NCBI GenBank assembly: GCA_034440635.1
Contig: JAOTON010002191.1
Coordinates: forward strand, 372,001-436,000
From: Lepas anatifera
Lineage: Eukaryota > Arthropoda > Thecostraca > Lepadidae
DNA: 64,000 bases
Direction of reading: 5' to 3'
Made by a program: the position numbers and the translations under genes. The notes under the pieces were generated by a model that was not told where the DNA came from, did no database searches, and saw only the letters and a list, made by a program, of their open reading frames with translations. This document shows positions 22,041 to 31,731 of the stretch, piece after piece (the first letter of the stretch is position 1; each line of letters starts with the position of its first letter).

Positions 22041-22530
22041 CAGTAGGCTCGAAGGCTAGAAGGATACTACTGAGTTACGAAAACAAACGGCTGAGATAAA
22101 TAAGAGTCAGAACTGGATCAAAGGGAATCGCAGCGAAAGTTTCAGCGCCTCCGTGATCCCCAGGAAGAGGGGAGCCATTCTGACCGTCTTTCGGGAAACA
22201 GTAGGCCTGAAGGCTAGAATGATAGTACATACTAAGGCAGACGGGTGAGCTCATGTAGAGTCAAGTTCGGTTCAAGAGGAATCACAGTGCACGTTTCGGC
22301 GCCTCCGTGGCCCTCGAGAAGAGGAGAGCCGTCCTGACCCACTTTCGGGACCCAGTAGGCCCGAAGGCTGGAAGGATAGTACCGGTATACTAAAGCAGAC
22401 GGGTGAGGTCATGTTGAGTCAAGTTTGGATCAAGGGGAATCACAGTGCATGTTTCAGCGCCTCCGTGACCCCCAGGAAAGAGGAGAGCCGTCCTGACTCT
22501 CTTTCGGGAGCCAGTAGGCCCGAAGGGTAG
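22041..22530 (+). repeat. ~157 bp tandem repeat, about 3.1 units
   Basis: CAGTAGGC(C/T)CGAAGG recurs at 22041, 22199, 22353 and 22512, giving unit lengths of 158, 154 and 159 bases. Each unit also has AGAGTCA.., TTTC.GCGCCTCCGTG, AGGAGAGCCGTCCTGAC and CTTTCGGGA in the same order. Unit size is in the satellite-monomer range. Only about three units are present. Confidence 0.85.
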
Positions 22531-23033
22531 ACGGACAGAAAAGGCGCTGCCATGGGATAGTGTTTGAAACGATTCTCACGTCTTTATTGTACTATGCCAT
22601 GCGCGATTGAGTGGGATTTAGTGGCATGTTTATGTCAGATTATAGGCTCATCCGCACCTACCGCAAAAGTGTTCTAAAACTGCACCAATAGGTGCTCTCT
22701 TTAAAAATTATGGGGGTGCGCCCAGGCCTGCCGGCCACCCCCTTTCATGCTCCACAGAGAAATGCTAAATCCTTCACTGCCACCCACCGAATCCCGTCGT
22801 AAAGATCTTCTACGTTCCTGGTTTCCCGACGGGCGCGAAAGCCTCTCCCCTCCTGCCTGTATGCGCCAATGGGGGCCCGGGCTGCACCCGGGCTGGGTGA
22901 GTTCCAGGGTTCTGCATGGTTCTGGATGGGCATCATGTGACCTGTGCTGTCACACCACCAGTCAGAGAGGCTAGTTCCCGTTAACAAGCTAACAAGCTAA
23001 CCGCCGCCTGTAAGGCTGCATTTTTGGACAAGC
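22531..23033. other. No gene; lead-in to telomere-like tract
   Basis: No domain is recognised in the two ~75-80 codon frames. The end (CTGTAAGGCTGCATTTTTGGAC at about 23009-23030) recurs in the same orientation at about 25709-25730, so the region between is flanked by a short direct repeat. Confidence 0.45.
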
Positions 23034-23066
23034 TAGGTTAGGTTAGGTTGGGTTATGTTAGGTTAG
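23034..23066 (+). repeat. Short TTAGG tract
   Basis: About six TTAGG-like units with two variants (GGGTTA, TGTTA). It lies next to the left arm of an inverted repeat that flanks the Penelope-like remnant. See the long array at 25357. Confidence 0.8.
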
Positions 23067-23230
23067 AGTGTTGTGGGAATGACCAAGGGCCCTAAACAGA
23101 TGGTACAGATGACAGTTAAAGCGCTAAAAAACTGGTAGCCTAAAAAGCCAAAGTCCAGGAATTAAAACGTTTAAGACCTAAAAAAGCCCAAAAAGGCAAC
23201 ATCAAGGTAAAGATAAAGAAAAAAGCGTGG
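23066..23230 (+). repeat. Left arm of inverted repeat around PLE remnant
   Basis: TGTGGGAATGACC, then ACAGATGACAG, AAAGCGCTAAAA and AAAGATAAAGAAAAAA, matches in order the reverse complement of 25158-25310. In the right arm the minus strand is open for MTVKALKDKVQELRR...VKIKKK, so both arms descend from a Lys-rich coding segment, here with stops. It is possibly Penelope-related sequence from two head-to-head copies. Confidence 0.65.
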
Positions 23231-23239
23231 GATTAGCTA

Positions 23240-23275
23240 AATGCAACGTTTCGGGCTTAGACTGTCGTCAGGCGA
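23240..23275 (-). ncRNA. Degenerate hammerhead-like core
   Basis: On the minus strand CTGACGA (23265-23271) is followed after 12 bases by CGAAACG (around 23248-23253), the spacing and core boxes of a hammerhead ribozyme. Penelope-like elements are known to carry hammerhead motifs, and this one lies about 210 bases 3' of the GIY-YIG frame. The 12 bases between do not form a good stem II, so if it is a hammerhead it is probably inactive. Confidence 0.35.
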
Positions 23276-23479
23276 AGGGTGCAAGGTGGGGGGTGGGTAG
23301 AGGCCTGAGGTAAGCTTTTTCCAAATACCGAGTGACTGGAGGCCTAAGGTAAACTGTTGGTCGAAGCAAAAAGTGTCGCCAGTCCCACCACCCTCTTACC
23401 AAAGTAGCAAGGGAGCATCGTGCGTGGTGTGTTTATATCTCTGAGCATGCGTTTGAGTGGGTGCCCACGTATGTCGAAT

Positions 23480-23985
23480 TTACCGCAAGAGTGGCCAAAA
23501 GGATGTTTGGGTGTTGAGAGTAAGTCTGTAGCGCCGAATGAGCAATGATTCTGCGATTTTTCTGTTTGGGCCATCACTGGCGTATTTTATAATTTTGATG
23601 CTCAGGTTTTCTGCTGTCAGCCCATCATTTGGATGCGTGGTTAATCTGTGTTGTCTGAAAGGTGTTTCCTGCCGCTTATTTCTAGCGCCACCTAAGTGTT
23701 CGTTAAATCTGAGTCTAACGGCCCTCTGGCTCTCCCCGATATAAAATGACTTGCCTGGTGCGTAAAGCTTACAATCTATCCTATAAATTGCATTTTTGGC
23801 ATGACACTTCCCATGGATACGTGCATGATAGGCGTGGCAGAAGCGACCTCCCCCAGGGCACTGCACTGGCTCCAGCGCCGATCTGACCAAAAGATCCTTC
23901 AGGGACGTGCCGCTTCTCCACGCCACCCGCATGGGAAGACCAGAACTTCGAACGATCCGCTTGACCTGGTCACAGGATTAACGTT
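23480..23985 (-). pseudogene. Penelope-like element, GIY-YIG endonuclease fragment
   Basis: On the minus strand the frame open from about 23982 to the stop near 23480 gives the C-terminal part of a Penelope-like retroelement protein. The RT-endonuclease linker reads DQVKRIVRSSGLPMRVAWRS then TSLKDLLVRSAL. It is followed by Cys/His residues (CPGGGRFCHAYH, HGKCHAKN) and the GIY-YIG nuclease: IYRIDC and FYIG for the two strands, R-x-x-R-x-x-EH (AVRLRFNEH) for the catalytic helix, and a late Glu (AESLLIRRYRLTLN). The nuclease nicks DNA to prime reverse transcription. The RT is absent: the copy is cut at an in-frame TAA beside an ACAATATTG element, as expected of 5' truncation. The endonuclease frame itself has no internal stop. 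Confidence 0.85.
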
Positions 23986-24078
23986 CTGAGCACCTTGTTT
24001 GGTTGGATCCACAATGTACGCTAAATATTGAGACAATATTACACCCACAATAGTTTTGCCCACCATATTGTGACAATG
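23986..24078 (-). repeat. ACAATATTG element, right copy (inverted, fragment)
   Basis: The reverse complement of this segment matches 18493-18600: AACTATTGTGGGTGTAATAT, CTCAATATTTAGC.TACATTG and AACCAAACAAGGTG all align in order. It stops at CAGAACG, where the Penelope-like fragment begins. A further piece of the same element (25076-25150) lies beyond the TTAA-2 MITE, which therefore inserted into it. Confidence 0.75.
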
Positions 24079-25075
24079 TTATTCCTCGCCCCACCGGGGG
24101 CATCGTTGGCCCCCTAAGGTTTTTCCGGGATAGTGGAAAAACGAAGAGGCGCAGCACTGCGGTTGAGGGCTCTACCTCTCACTGCATCATTTTCCCACCA
24201 TCCCTGAAATTTTTTACCCCGGGTCGCCCAAGGTCAGGTCACCAGACGAAGTCAACCAAGGTCACCTCACTTCAACTTTAGAGCTCTGTAAGAGCTACAT
24301 TTCGAAGTCGATCGATTTGAAACTTCCTACCTTTTATGGCCCTTCCAGGGTCTACAAGGTGTATATCCGGCATTTTTCGATTTCGTGAGCTGAGGTCAGG
24401 TCACAAGGCGACCTCTCCAATTGGAAAAGCATGGGGAAAAGCTGTCTCATGATCTAAAATCCACAAAAATGATTGCAAATACTCAGACTGCTCAGAACAG
24501 CGTTTTTGGACACCCTTTCGCTGATCCCAGGGGCAATATTTGCCCTTTGACTTTTCCGAGGTCATCCAAGGTCACCAGGGCCAAAAACAGTATTTTGAGA
24601 ATAACTTTTGACCTAATTAAGCTAGAGCGCTGAAACAAACACCATCGTGTTTTTCTTGTCACTGGCTTTCATTTGATATACGGCAAGGTCAGTTTCTGAC
24701 CTTTCGTGACCTCAGGTCATTTCAGGTCACGAGGTGACCTCCGGAGGTCAAATCACTGGCGGGAGGTCTTTACGTTTCACATACCGGAAAAAGGACTGAC
24801 AATTTCCTATCAAATGTACTTTACCAAGCCAGTTTGCTTAAGCATTGCATATTTGAGTGAAAATAGCCGATCTTGACATAATTTGACCTCTGGAGGTCAA
24901 ACCATTGACCTGAGCACTAAAACATGCAAAGTAATTTATTATTGAATTCACGCGAGCTTTCTATTGCACTTTGCAGATTTGCGCTAACGCCCATATTTTC
25001 GGAGTTAGAGGGGGCCATCGATGGCCCCCTGGTGGGGCGAAGGTGGCGCTGGACCCCCGGTGGGGCGCGGGTTAA
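24079..25075 (-). mobile_element. TTAA-2 MITE, copy 1
   Basis: This is about 1 kb, with the right end GGACCCCCGGTGGGGCGCGG followed by GTTAA and a left end TTATTCCTCGCCCCACCGGG (one base off TTAA and CCC). It matches the copy at 50910-51942 in inverse complement over its full length. Both ends carry CGATGGCC palindromes and C-rich runs. The interior is full of AGGTCA/TGACCT, and no protein is encoded. The TTAA duplication with CCC ends suggests a piggyBac-like, non-autonomous element. Confidence 0.85.
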
Positions 25076-25157
25076 AGCAAATGTTGTGATGAAAATATTG
25101 TTTAGACGAGATATCCACGATCATTGTCACAATGTTGCGTGCTACTAGGGTCATCCC

Positions 25158-25310
25158 ACCTTTTTTCTTTATCTTTACATTGACGTAGCCTTTTCTGGGC
25201 GTTTTAGGGCGTATGCGTCTTAGTTCCTGAACTTTGTCTTTTAGCGCTTTTACTGTCATCTGTCATCTGTATCATCTTTTTAGGTTCCAAGGTCATTCCC
25301 ACAGCACTGC
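25158..25310 (-). repeat. Right arm of inverted repeat around PLE remnant
   Basis: This is the reverse complement of 23066-23230, with perhaps 70-75% identity by eye. On the minus strand it is open for a basic peptide (MTVKALKDKVQELRR... KIKKK). It sits between the ACAATATTG fragment and the long TTAGG array. Confidence 0.65.
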
Positions 25311-25356
25311 GGTTTATGGCATCCTATCTCCAGCAGGCCTTCCGAGAACTTATTAT

Positions 25357-25566
25357 GTTAGGTTAGGTTAGGTTAGGTTAGGTTAGGTTAGGTTAGGTTA
25401 GGTTAGGCTAGGTTAGGTTAGGTTAGGTTAGGTTAGGTTAGGTTAGGATAGGATAGGATGGGCTAGGCTAGGCTAGGCTAGGCTAGGCTAGGTTAGGTTA
25501 GGTTAGGTTAGGTTAGGTTAGGCTAGGTTAGGTTAGGTTAGGTTAGGTTAGGTTAGGTTAGGTTAG
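25357..25566 (+). repeat. Interstitial TTAGG telomere-type array
   Basis: About 42 tandem copies of GGTTA (= TTAGG), with a central patch of variants GGATA and GGCTA (25447-25490, 25523). TTAGG is the standard arthropod telomere unit. Variant units concentrated in the middle indicate the array is not maintained by telomerase now. It is internal, with about 38 kb of sequence to the right. Confidence 0.95.
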
Positions 25567-25601
25567 TTATTTCCCGTTCGCGTTAACAAGCTATGAACGT
25601 T

Positions 25602-25866
25602 GGAATTTCTGATAGTTGGATGATTTGACAGGGGGTGATTTTCTAGCTGGACGACATTCCCTTGGAAGATATGACTTTTTGACGTTCTTTTAGGTTTTAA
25701 CTGCGTTCTGTAAGGCTGCATTTTTGACATTCTGGTCATTGGAATATGTGTTTTTGGACGATTTGAGACTTGGACGACATGATTTCGGATGATTTAAGCG
25801 TTGGACGATTTGACTATTGGATGATTCGTCCTTTGGATAGTTTGAGTTTTGGACAATCTTATACCC
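25602..25866. repeat. GTCCAA-rich repeat, right copy (inverted)
   Basis: Repeats of TTGGACGATTTGA and TGGATGATTTGA are the inverse complement of the words in 18015-18347. The end GGACAATCTTATACCC matches the inverse of GGGCTATCAGAGTGTCC at the left copy's start. It is non-coding. Confidence 0.6.
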
Positions 25867-26267
25867 ACCGTTTTGCTACTTCAATTGAGCGGCTTTCATA
25901 CAAGCTTAAAGGGACATTGTCGCAAAAATTTTTATTGTGGTTTCTTAATATTTGAAAAATCCTGATTCCGGTACCGCCAATCATTTCTTTATCTTCAGCT
26001 AAATTTTTGGAGGCCACTCAACAATTATTCAAATTCGTTAACAATATCAATAATAGGCTGTAACCTGCTCTTCACCTCTATTCTATCAATCAAAGTTTTA
26101 AGTTCTAGAAATGTTTTTTTTTGCCGTAGAAAATATTTTTATGCTGTATTGGTATTCAATTTATTTTCATTAAGCCTTCAAAATACACAAATTACATTAC
26201 TTTGTCCAAAACATTCGGCTTGAGAAAACTAGTCAGGAAAGTTTTAAACTCGGTCAGGTGTCGCACT

Positions 26268-26338
26268 GCGGGGCTGGTATAGTGGCCTCCATTCCCGACT
26301 CTCACACGGGTAATACGGGTTCGAATCTAGGTAGCGGA
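26268..26338 (+). tRNA. tRNA-Glu(CTC)-like pseudogene or SINE head
   Basis: The A box TGGTATAGTGG and B box GGTTCGAATCT are spaced as in a tRNA, and the anticodon loop reads CTCTCAC (anticodon CTC) in a four-pair CCCG/CGGG stem with one mismatch. The acceptor and T stems do not pair properly. It is therefore a decayed tRNA or the head of a SINE rather than a working gene. It lies inside E2. Confidence 0.55.
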
Positions 26339-26394
26339 AGATTTTACTGTAAAAATATTTGATTTTCTTGATTGTTCATGCCTACTAATGGATG

Positions 26395-26645
26395 AAGCAT
26401 AGTCAGATCCATGATTGCCGATCGGGGAGGGGGGTAACTTCCGGGGAGGGCACCATCCGGACCAGGGGGGCGCCACTTTTGACCGGCAAAACCTATCAGA
26501 TGGACGCTAAGTCCTATCGGTGTGCGCCGATTTTCGCATCCTGGGGGAAGGGGATGGGACGCAACATTTTAGGATTCACCGAGAGTCGATCAGAGAGGGG
26601 GGACCCTTTGCCCTCCTGGATCCTCCTATGGGATGAAGTAGCTAT
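26395..26645. mobile_element. Diverged GGCGGATCC-type MITE
   Basis: It aligns with 8371-8620: GATTGCCGATC, then GGGCACCAT, CCGGCAAAACCTATC, GCCGATTTTCGCATCCTGGG, CGAGAGTCGAT and CCTTTGCCCTCCTGGATCC.CCTATGG occur in the same order. Ends are degenerate. Confidence 0.6.
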
Positions 26646-27019
26646 TCTAAGGACAATTTCTTCTGGTTATCCCTCCGTCCGGGTAGTTGAGGGAAGGGGA
26701 ATATTAGCCTCAAATATTTTTCTTATCTGACCGGCGTACCAAACTGGGACCGGCTTGTCTCCAGCTCCCTTTAATGGTTCTCAGTCCGTCGGATTTACCT
26801 CTGTTGGAGACCATTTCCTCTGTTTTCTGACCACCGGGACACGCTGTTTGCCATTCGAAAATGTCTTTTGTGTCCTTTGCTGAAGGCCATTCTTGAAGCC
26901 TTACCGGTTTTGGTGCAAACCAGGAACCAGAAACCGACCCAATAAAAAAGCAAGGGTGGCTCTTTGAGATTAAATGTGTTAATCCCGAGATTAATGTGTC
27001 TCGAGATTAATTAATCGTT

Positions 27020-27890
27020 TTAACATGCGCATTGACGGGAGGAGGGTACCCACCCCCCGTCTGGTTTTTCGGATAGAATATAAAAACGGCGGCGCGTAGC
27101 GCCGCCGTACTTGGCATACCTTCTCATCATTTTTACAACTTTTGTCAATTTTTTTAAAATATTTTTTGCGTTCCCTTCCTGGGAACATTTTTGTGTTAGT
27201 AGCTTAGTCTCATTCATACAGCGCACTCACACTATGTACAGAGCGGAAGTTTCCATTTGCCGACACCCTAACGGGACAGCAGCACCGCACTCGGCGGACC
27301 ATAGGCTGCTCCGGTCTCCCCAAGCCGCAGCACCCGGCACAGGCCGAGCCCTCACATGAGGGCCGCGGGCGGGAGACCAGACCGGTGGATCAGTTTAAAG
27401 GCCGATCAGGCCCGTGCGCCCACAAACAGGGACGCCAGCTGGCACGGCGTTGATTCCACTGCTGCGGCGCGCACTCCCCAGTGTACCGCTATCTCCTGGG
27501 TAGGAGGCGGCCGCGGAAAAGGCTGCCACAGGTCAGCCTTGATCCAGGGGCCCTCCACACCCAAGCGTGGCGCCTTTGCCAGCTGCGCCACGGGGGTGGC
27601 ATTTTTGTCAAAATTTTAAGGTTAGGTCATCTCAGGTCAGGTCACCAGTACAGGTCAAGTGATGTGACCTCAAAAAAAGTTTAAGATAACATAAGCCGGA
27701 ACAAAGTGAACTCATCCGATTGAAGTGACCTGACAAAATGGTTAAAATATTTCGATGGAGAAGCGTATGCGCACCCAACGCCTTTTCACATTTTCACTAA
27801 CTACCGTGGTTCTCGAGATTTTAGGGGAGGGTACCCGCTCCCCCCCGTCAAAGCGAAGGTGGCTCAGAGCCCCGTCAATGCGCGTGTTAA
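27020..27890 (+). mobile_element. TTAA-1 MITE, copy B (internally deleted)
   Basis: TTAA then CATGCGCATTGACGGG at the left; CCCGTCAATGCGCGTG then TTAA at the right. It keeps the CGGCGGCGC hairpin and the distal segment but lacks the middle compared with copies A and C. A 454 bp SINE (27149-27602) has been inserted. It lies within E2. Confidence 0.88.
27149..27602 (-). mobile_element. tRNA-derived SINE in TTAA-1 copy B
   Basis: The insert is bounded by a 9 bp duplication TTTTGTCAA (27140-27148 and 27603-27611). On the minus strand it begins TGCCACCCCCGTGGCGCAGC; GTGGCGCAGCTGG fits a tRNA-type A box and TGGATCAAGGC is a weak B box about 50 bases later. It ends in an A-rich tail (poly-T at 27149 on the plus strand). 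The 330 bp between is GC-rich, without a protein. Confidence 0.75.
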
Positions 27891-27949
27891 TCTGGTAAAA
27901 CAACGATATAAAACGTTAATCCGTACGAGATAAAACGTGTTCGAGATTA

Positions 27950-28320
27950 AATGTGGCGGTGTCCCAGGACGGACCACCCTGAAAGACCGTCTGGGCCTTT
28001 CACGGCAGGAGAGTGTGGAGGTGGGGCGCTTGTGCATTGGCCACTCCCTTCTCCTGTGCAGCTACCGAAAGAGGATCGGCCTGGACCCGGAAGCCACGTG
28101 CCGGGAATGCGACGACGGAGAGGACGAGGCCCTCCACCACCTTCTGAGCCAGAGCCCTGCGGGCACTGACCTGCGCTGGGACATATTTGGACAAGACAAC
28201 CCGCCCATCCGGGAGGCGCTGGCGGACCCACGACGGCTGGCGATGTTCCTGCGGCGGTTGGGGCGCCTGCAAGGGCGCCCCCGTATGGCCGGAAAACTCA
28301 ATCAATCAATTAGATTAAAT
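27950..28320 (+). pseudogene. LINE C-terminal fragment with zinc knuckle
   Basis: The open frame gives LKDRLGLSRQESVEVGRLCI, then GHSLL...YRKRIGLDPEATCREC, EDEALHHLLSQSPAG and a final ALADPRRLAMFLRRLGRLQG. This pattern (LSRxEQ..RLR.GH, C-x2-C...H-x4-C-like knuckle, FLRxxGRL) is typical of the region after RT/RNase H in Jockey/R1-type non-LTR retrotransposons, where it is thought to bind nucleic acid. The usual final Cys of the knuckle (HLLxxCP) is Ser here (HLLSQSP). Only this 3' end is present, consistent with 5' truncation. It follows TTAA-1 copy B by about 60 bp and lies within E2. Confidence 0.7.
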
Positions 28321-28339
28321 GTGTCCGTGGACATCTAAA

Positions 28340-31059
28340 TCTTTGATATAATTTTAATCCTTTGGTCCCCGGAGAATATAAAAACACGTAGTCTAGAGAA
28401 CCGGAGAATAGCTGAATGTGATAAGGAAGAATAACTCTTGATATGCGTCAGAACTGGGGAACCAAAAAAGCAGCCACCACGATCCTTGGATGAACTAACA
28501 AAAATATGTGCAGCCACCAAGTGTGGAACGCACCACAAACCAAAACCTGATCACTTGTTGTTTCAGGGGGGGAACGTTTGTTGTGTGTTGCAGGTTGGAG
28601 ATGGACTCGCCAGTCTGGCCACCTCACTTCTCTGTCCGTGGTGGCAGCTCTTTCCAATTTTTTGTAAATAGATATACAAGATTTAAGAATACATTGTTTT
28701 TGACTTCAAGTTGAGTTAGTTTCTGATCTGGGCGCATCAAGAAAATATACCTCACAATTCTTGCCTGGAACAGTTCGTATTGAATAAAAAAGGATTCTAC
28801 AATTAATCTAAACATTGGTAGTGACGGAGTCTAAACCTAAGAAGACGCATTGCGGCTTTAAGACAAGCAAGCTGCTGGCCTCATGAATGACTTTTGTTTA
28901 CGAAAATGATAAGCTTTTATTTTTAATACTTGGGAGTTCAGAAACGGTACTTTCTCATAATAGAACAAACAATCGCAGAAGCACTTCATATAACATCATT
29001 TTATTATATAAAATGTATATTAACCGTTATTTTTATTAGATTGTTTATTAGATTATCTACGTTGATAAGATAATTCATGACCAGCCTCCTCGAATCATGG
29101 TTGCAAAATGGGGCTGACACACTGATAAATATTCAGGTACATCCCTTCACCACAATTATCATAATATAACAGGTGAACACATAAATGTTTAGTCAGAGTG
29201 CTAGGATAACCTCGAATCGAGCTCCAATATTCGAATATTCCAGTGCTGAACTACATTATTCCAGCATTCGAGTTCCATATCAGATCTAAATTTCAAGCCT
29301 TCGTCACACTATGACCACAAGTTTTCGCTTATTGTATTATAAGGATTCTGACGAGGGGCTGTGCCCGAATATGTGATCACAGTGTGATCACAGGCTTCAT
29401 TATGCATCAAGAATTCGAGAGGCAAAGCCATGAAACATCTTACCAATTTATAATCATGCTCCTCGGCTACGCAATGCAAAATTCATCTACTTTTAAAAAC
29501 CAACAGATATCAGTTGATCGATGAGGCTTAGTTTCAGACTCTCAAAAACATGAGAAAATATAACCTACCAGGAAATTACAAGCGAGTGATGACCCTCGGC
29601 AGGTGAGAATGGCAGATGGGCATTTTCAGAGGGCAGATGGATGAATTCATGCCAGAACCACTTTCATGTCTGGAAACAAACAGTAGCACTTGAAATATGA
29701 GTAACTTGATCCGAGAAGTGGATAAGAGTACATCAATTATTATGTACTGCATGGTACTAAAATAAATGGAAAAATCTGTTGCAATCTATGAAATTACCAA
29801 AAACATTTTCATACTTTAAAGAAGGTAAACTAAGTAGCAAATACACTAGCATGCACACATTGTGCAGAGCTAGTATTTGTAACAGGTAGAAATTTGTAAT
29901 TCAAATTACAGGCTTGATATAGACTTTTACTAGAGTGCACAGATATTGTAAATATAAAGTTAGACCAAAAAGAGAGGGAATATGGTACATTCAAAAATAA
30001 TATGCCTTAACAATCCTTGGAAAATTGCCATCACCAATCATTTTCACCCATTTTGGTACACAAGTTGACCTGTGCAACAATAAAAGAAGGATTTTTGGCA
30101 TTGACACTACTCATAAGCCTTGTTCCATCAGCACAGTCTTGTCCGCAGGCCCTCGAACCTCTCTAGAAAAGAAATATCAGTGCCACAACTGCCTCTAGTA
30201 TGTGCTACTGCTTATCAAACAAAAATGAACCAGAATACTTATCTACCAATCACAAAATAGTATGCTACCACTGTTGCACTGTTACTGTTTTTCCAGCAGC
30301 ACCACAGCAGGTTGACAGCCTGTAAATCTAAGATTGGTTCTAAGATTTGCTCTCAGGGAGAGGCTATAGTCATGTGACATAGACTCAATGCTGCTCGCTG
30401 ATTGGTGTTGACAGACGGAATGAGACCACAGCTATAATAGTGTGCCAAAATGAATAGTTATCAATTAAGCATGCAATTTGCTTTCTGGAAACTTCGTGAA
30501 CCTAATTAATGCAGAACAGAAACATTAAATGCATTGCCCATATTTGATAGGATTAGTGCCTGACTACCTAACTCACTACACTCACTACACAAAACCTCCA
30601 TAAGCATTCGTGGCCAGAAACGATGGATGGCAAAAAATGAAATTGTTTTATTAACTTTTCACTCATACATTTTTTACCTCGAAGAAAATCTTAATTTGCC
30701 ACATCAAAGGCTCTAAATATTTTACGTACAGATAACCGACGATATTAATATGTTGATCACGAGACTGGAGCGGCGACTATCTCCTCGTCCGTAAAACCAC
30801 CAAAAACTTTGGTGGCATAACTTTCGTTATGCCTCAAAAGAGACTCTTCTGGATCGCGCTACCCTTATCTTTTTATTGTATCATTGTCGCTGCAATGCAA
30901 TCATGCAACAACGAACAATTATTAATTATAATCTTTAGGGTGATCGGGCCTGGCCGAAGCGCTAATAAGTCTTATAGAATTTGTATTCATATCTCCGTGT
31001 TTGCCGCGGCCTTTGAAATGGTAGATATCGATAACTCAGCGAGAGCCGTAATGACATCA
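28340..31059. other. E2 interior, no gene recognised
   Basis: About 2.7 kb of mostly AT-rich sequence. The frames around 28438-28671 on both strands have no known domain. No repeat family seen elsewhere in the window was noticed between 28.9 and 30.7 kb. Confidence 0.4.
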
Positions 31060-31424
31060 CATTGATGTAAGATAAGCCCACGTGACCAGATCCTATAAGG
31101 ACTGGGCTTCTGATTGGTTGATAGTATGTCTTTAAAGTCCTATATTTCTCTTTTAAAAGCGTTTTGGAAATTTATTTTTATAGAATAATTTTTGATGTTA
31201 TAGGTTTTAGCTACTGAACTGCTTTAAAAGAAATTTTTGACATTCTTTCATATATAGATTGATAGCTATAGCCGGGACTACGTCACTTTATCGTTACCAT
31301 AAGGACTCGGTAAAGTCGTCTATAAATGTTGACTTTGAGGCCGATTTTGAGGCATTTTGAGCCTGAATTTGCAAAAATGAGAATATGACTTCTGAAACAA
31401 CTTTTTGTAACCTTTTGATCTAGC
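31060..31424 (-). repeat. E2 type X subterminal region
   Basis: This is the inverse complement of 9901-10260 (see E1). It ends 276 bases before the ATG of the exon at 31732, so it lies where that gene's promoter would be expected. Confidence 0.7.
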
Positions 31425-31731
31425 CAATAAAAATTTTTGCGACAATGTCCCTTTAATCTGGAGAGACAAACGTCTGTATGCGTGCGCCGTGATTGATCAT
31501 CAGTACAATAGAATTTTAGAACTGAGAATGAAACGTGCTGGTCGTCGTGCACGGCGGTGTCTTGTTACGAATTTGTAACCAACAGAAGTATCCGATGCAT
31601 GGAAGGAGAAGGAGAATCATCTATTTACGTTTTTACTAGCCGACCAACTTTGGTTTTGCCTTTTAGAGCCAGTGGAGGACATTTTAGGCCAAAGAGGCAG
31701 AGTTATCTAGTAACAGTTTTGTGTGCAAAAA

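Larger units (their letters stand above)
25906..31456 (-). mobile_element. Large TTAA-flanked DNA element E2 (inverted)
   Basis: Perfect 32 bp inverted repeats at 25906-25937 and 31425-31456 begin TTAAAGGGACATTGTCGC. Only the tip differs from E1 (GACATTGTCGC versus GAGATACGCG); the inner AAAAATTTTTATTG is shared. The type Y subterminal is at the left and type X at the right, so it lies in the opposite orientation to E1. It is 5.55 kb and contains a tRNA-like sequence, a GGCGGATCC-type repeat, TTAA-1 copy B with a nested SINE, and a LINE fragment. No transposase remnant is recognised, so this copy is non-autonomous. Confidence 0.7.

Noticed and set aside
25357..25566. CRISPR-like array
   Set aside because: Simple tandem telomere-type units without spacers; no CRISPR structure exists anywhere in the window.
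26268..26338. Functional tRNA-Glu gene
   Set aside because: Acceptor and T stems do not pair; kept only as a tRNA-like pseudogene or SINE head.
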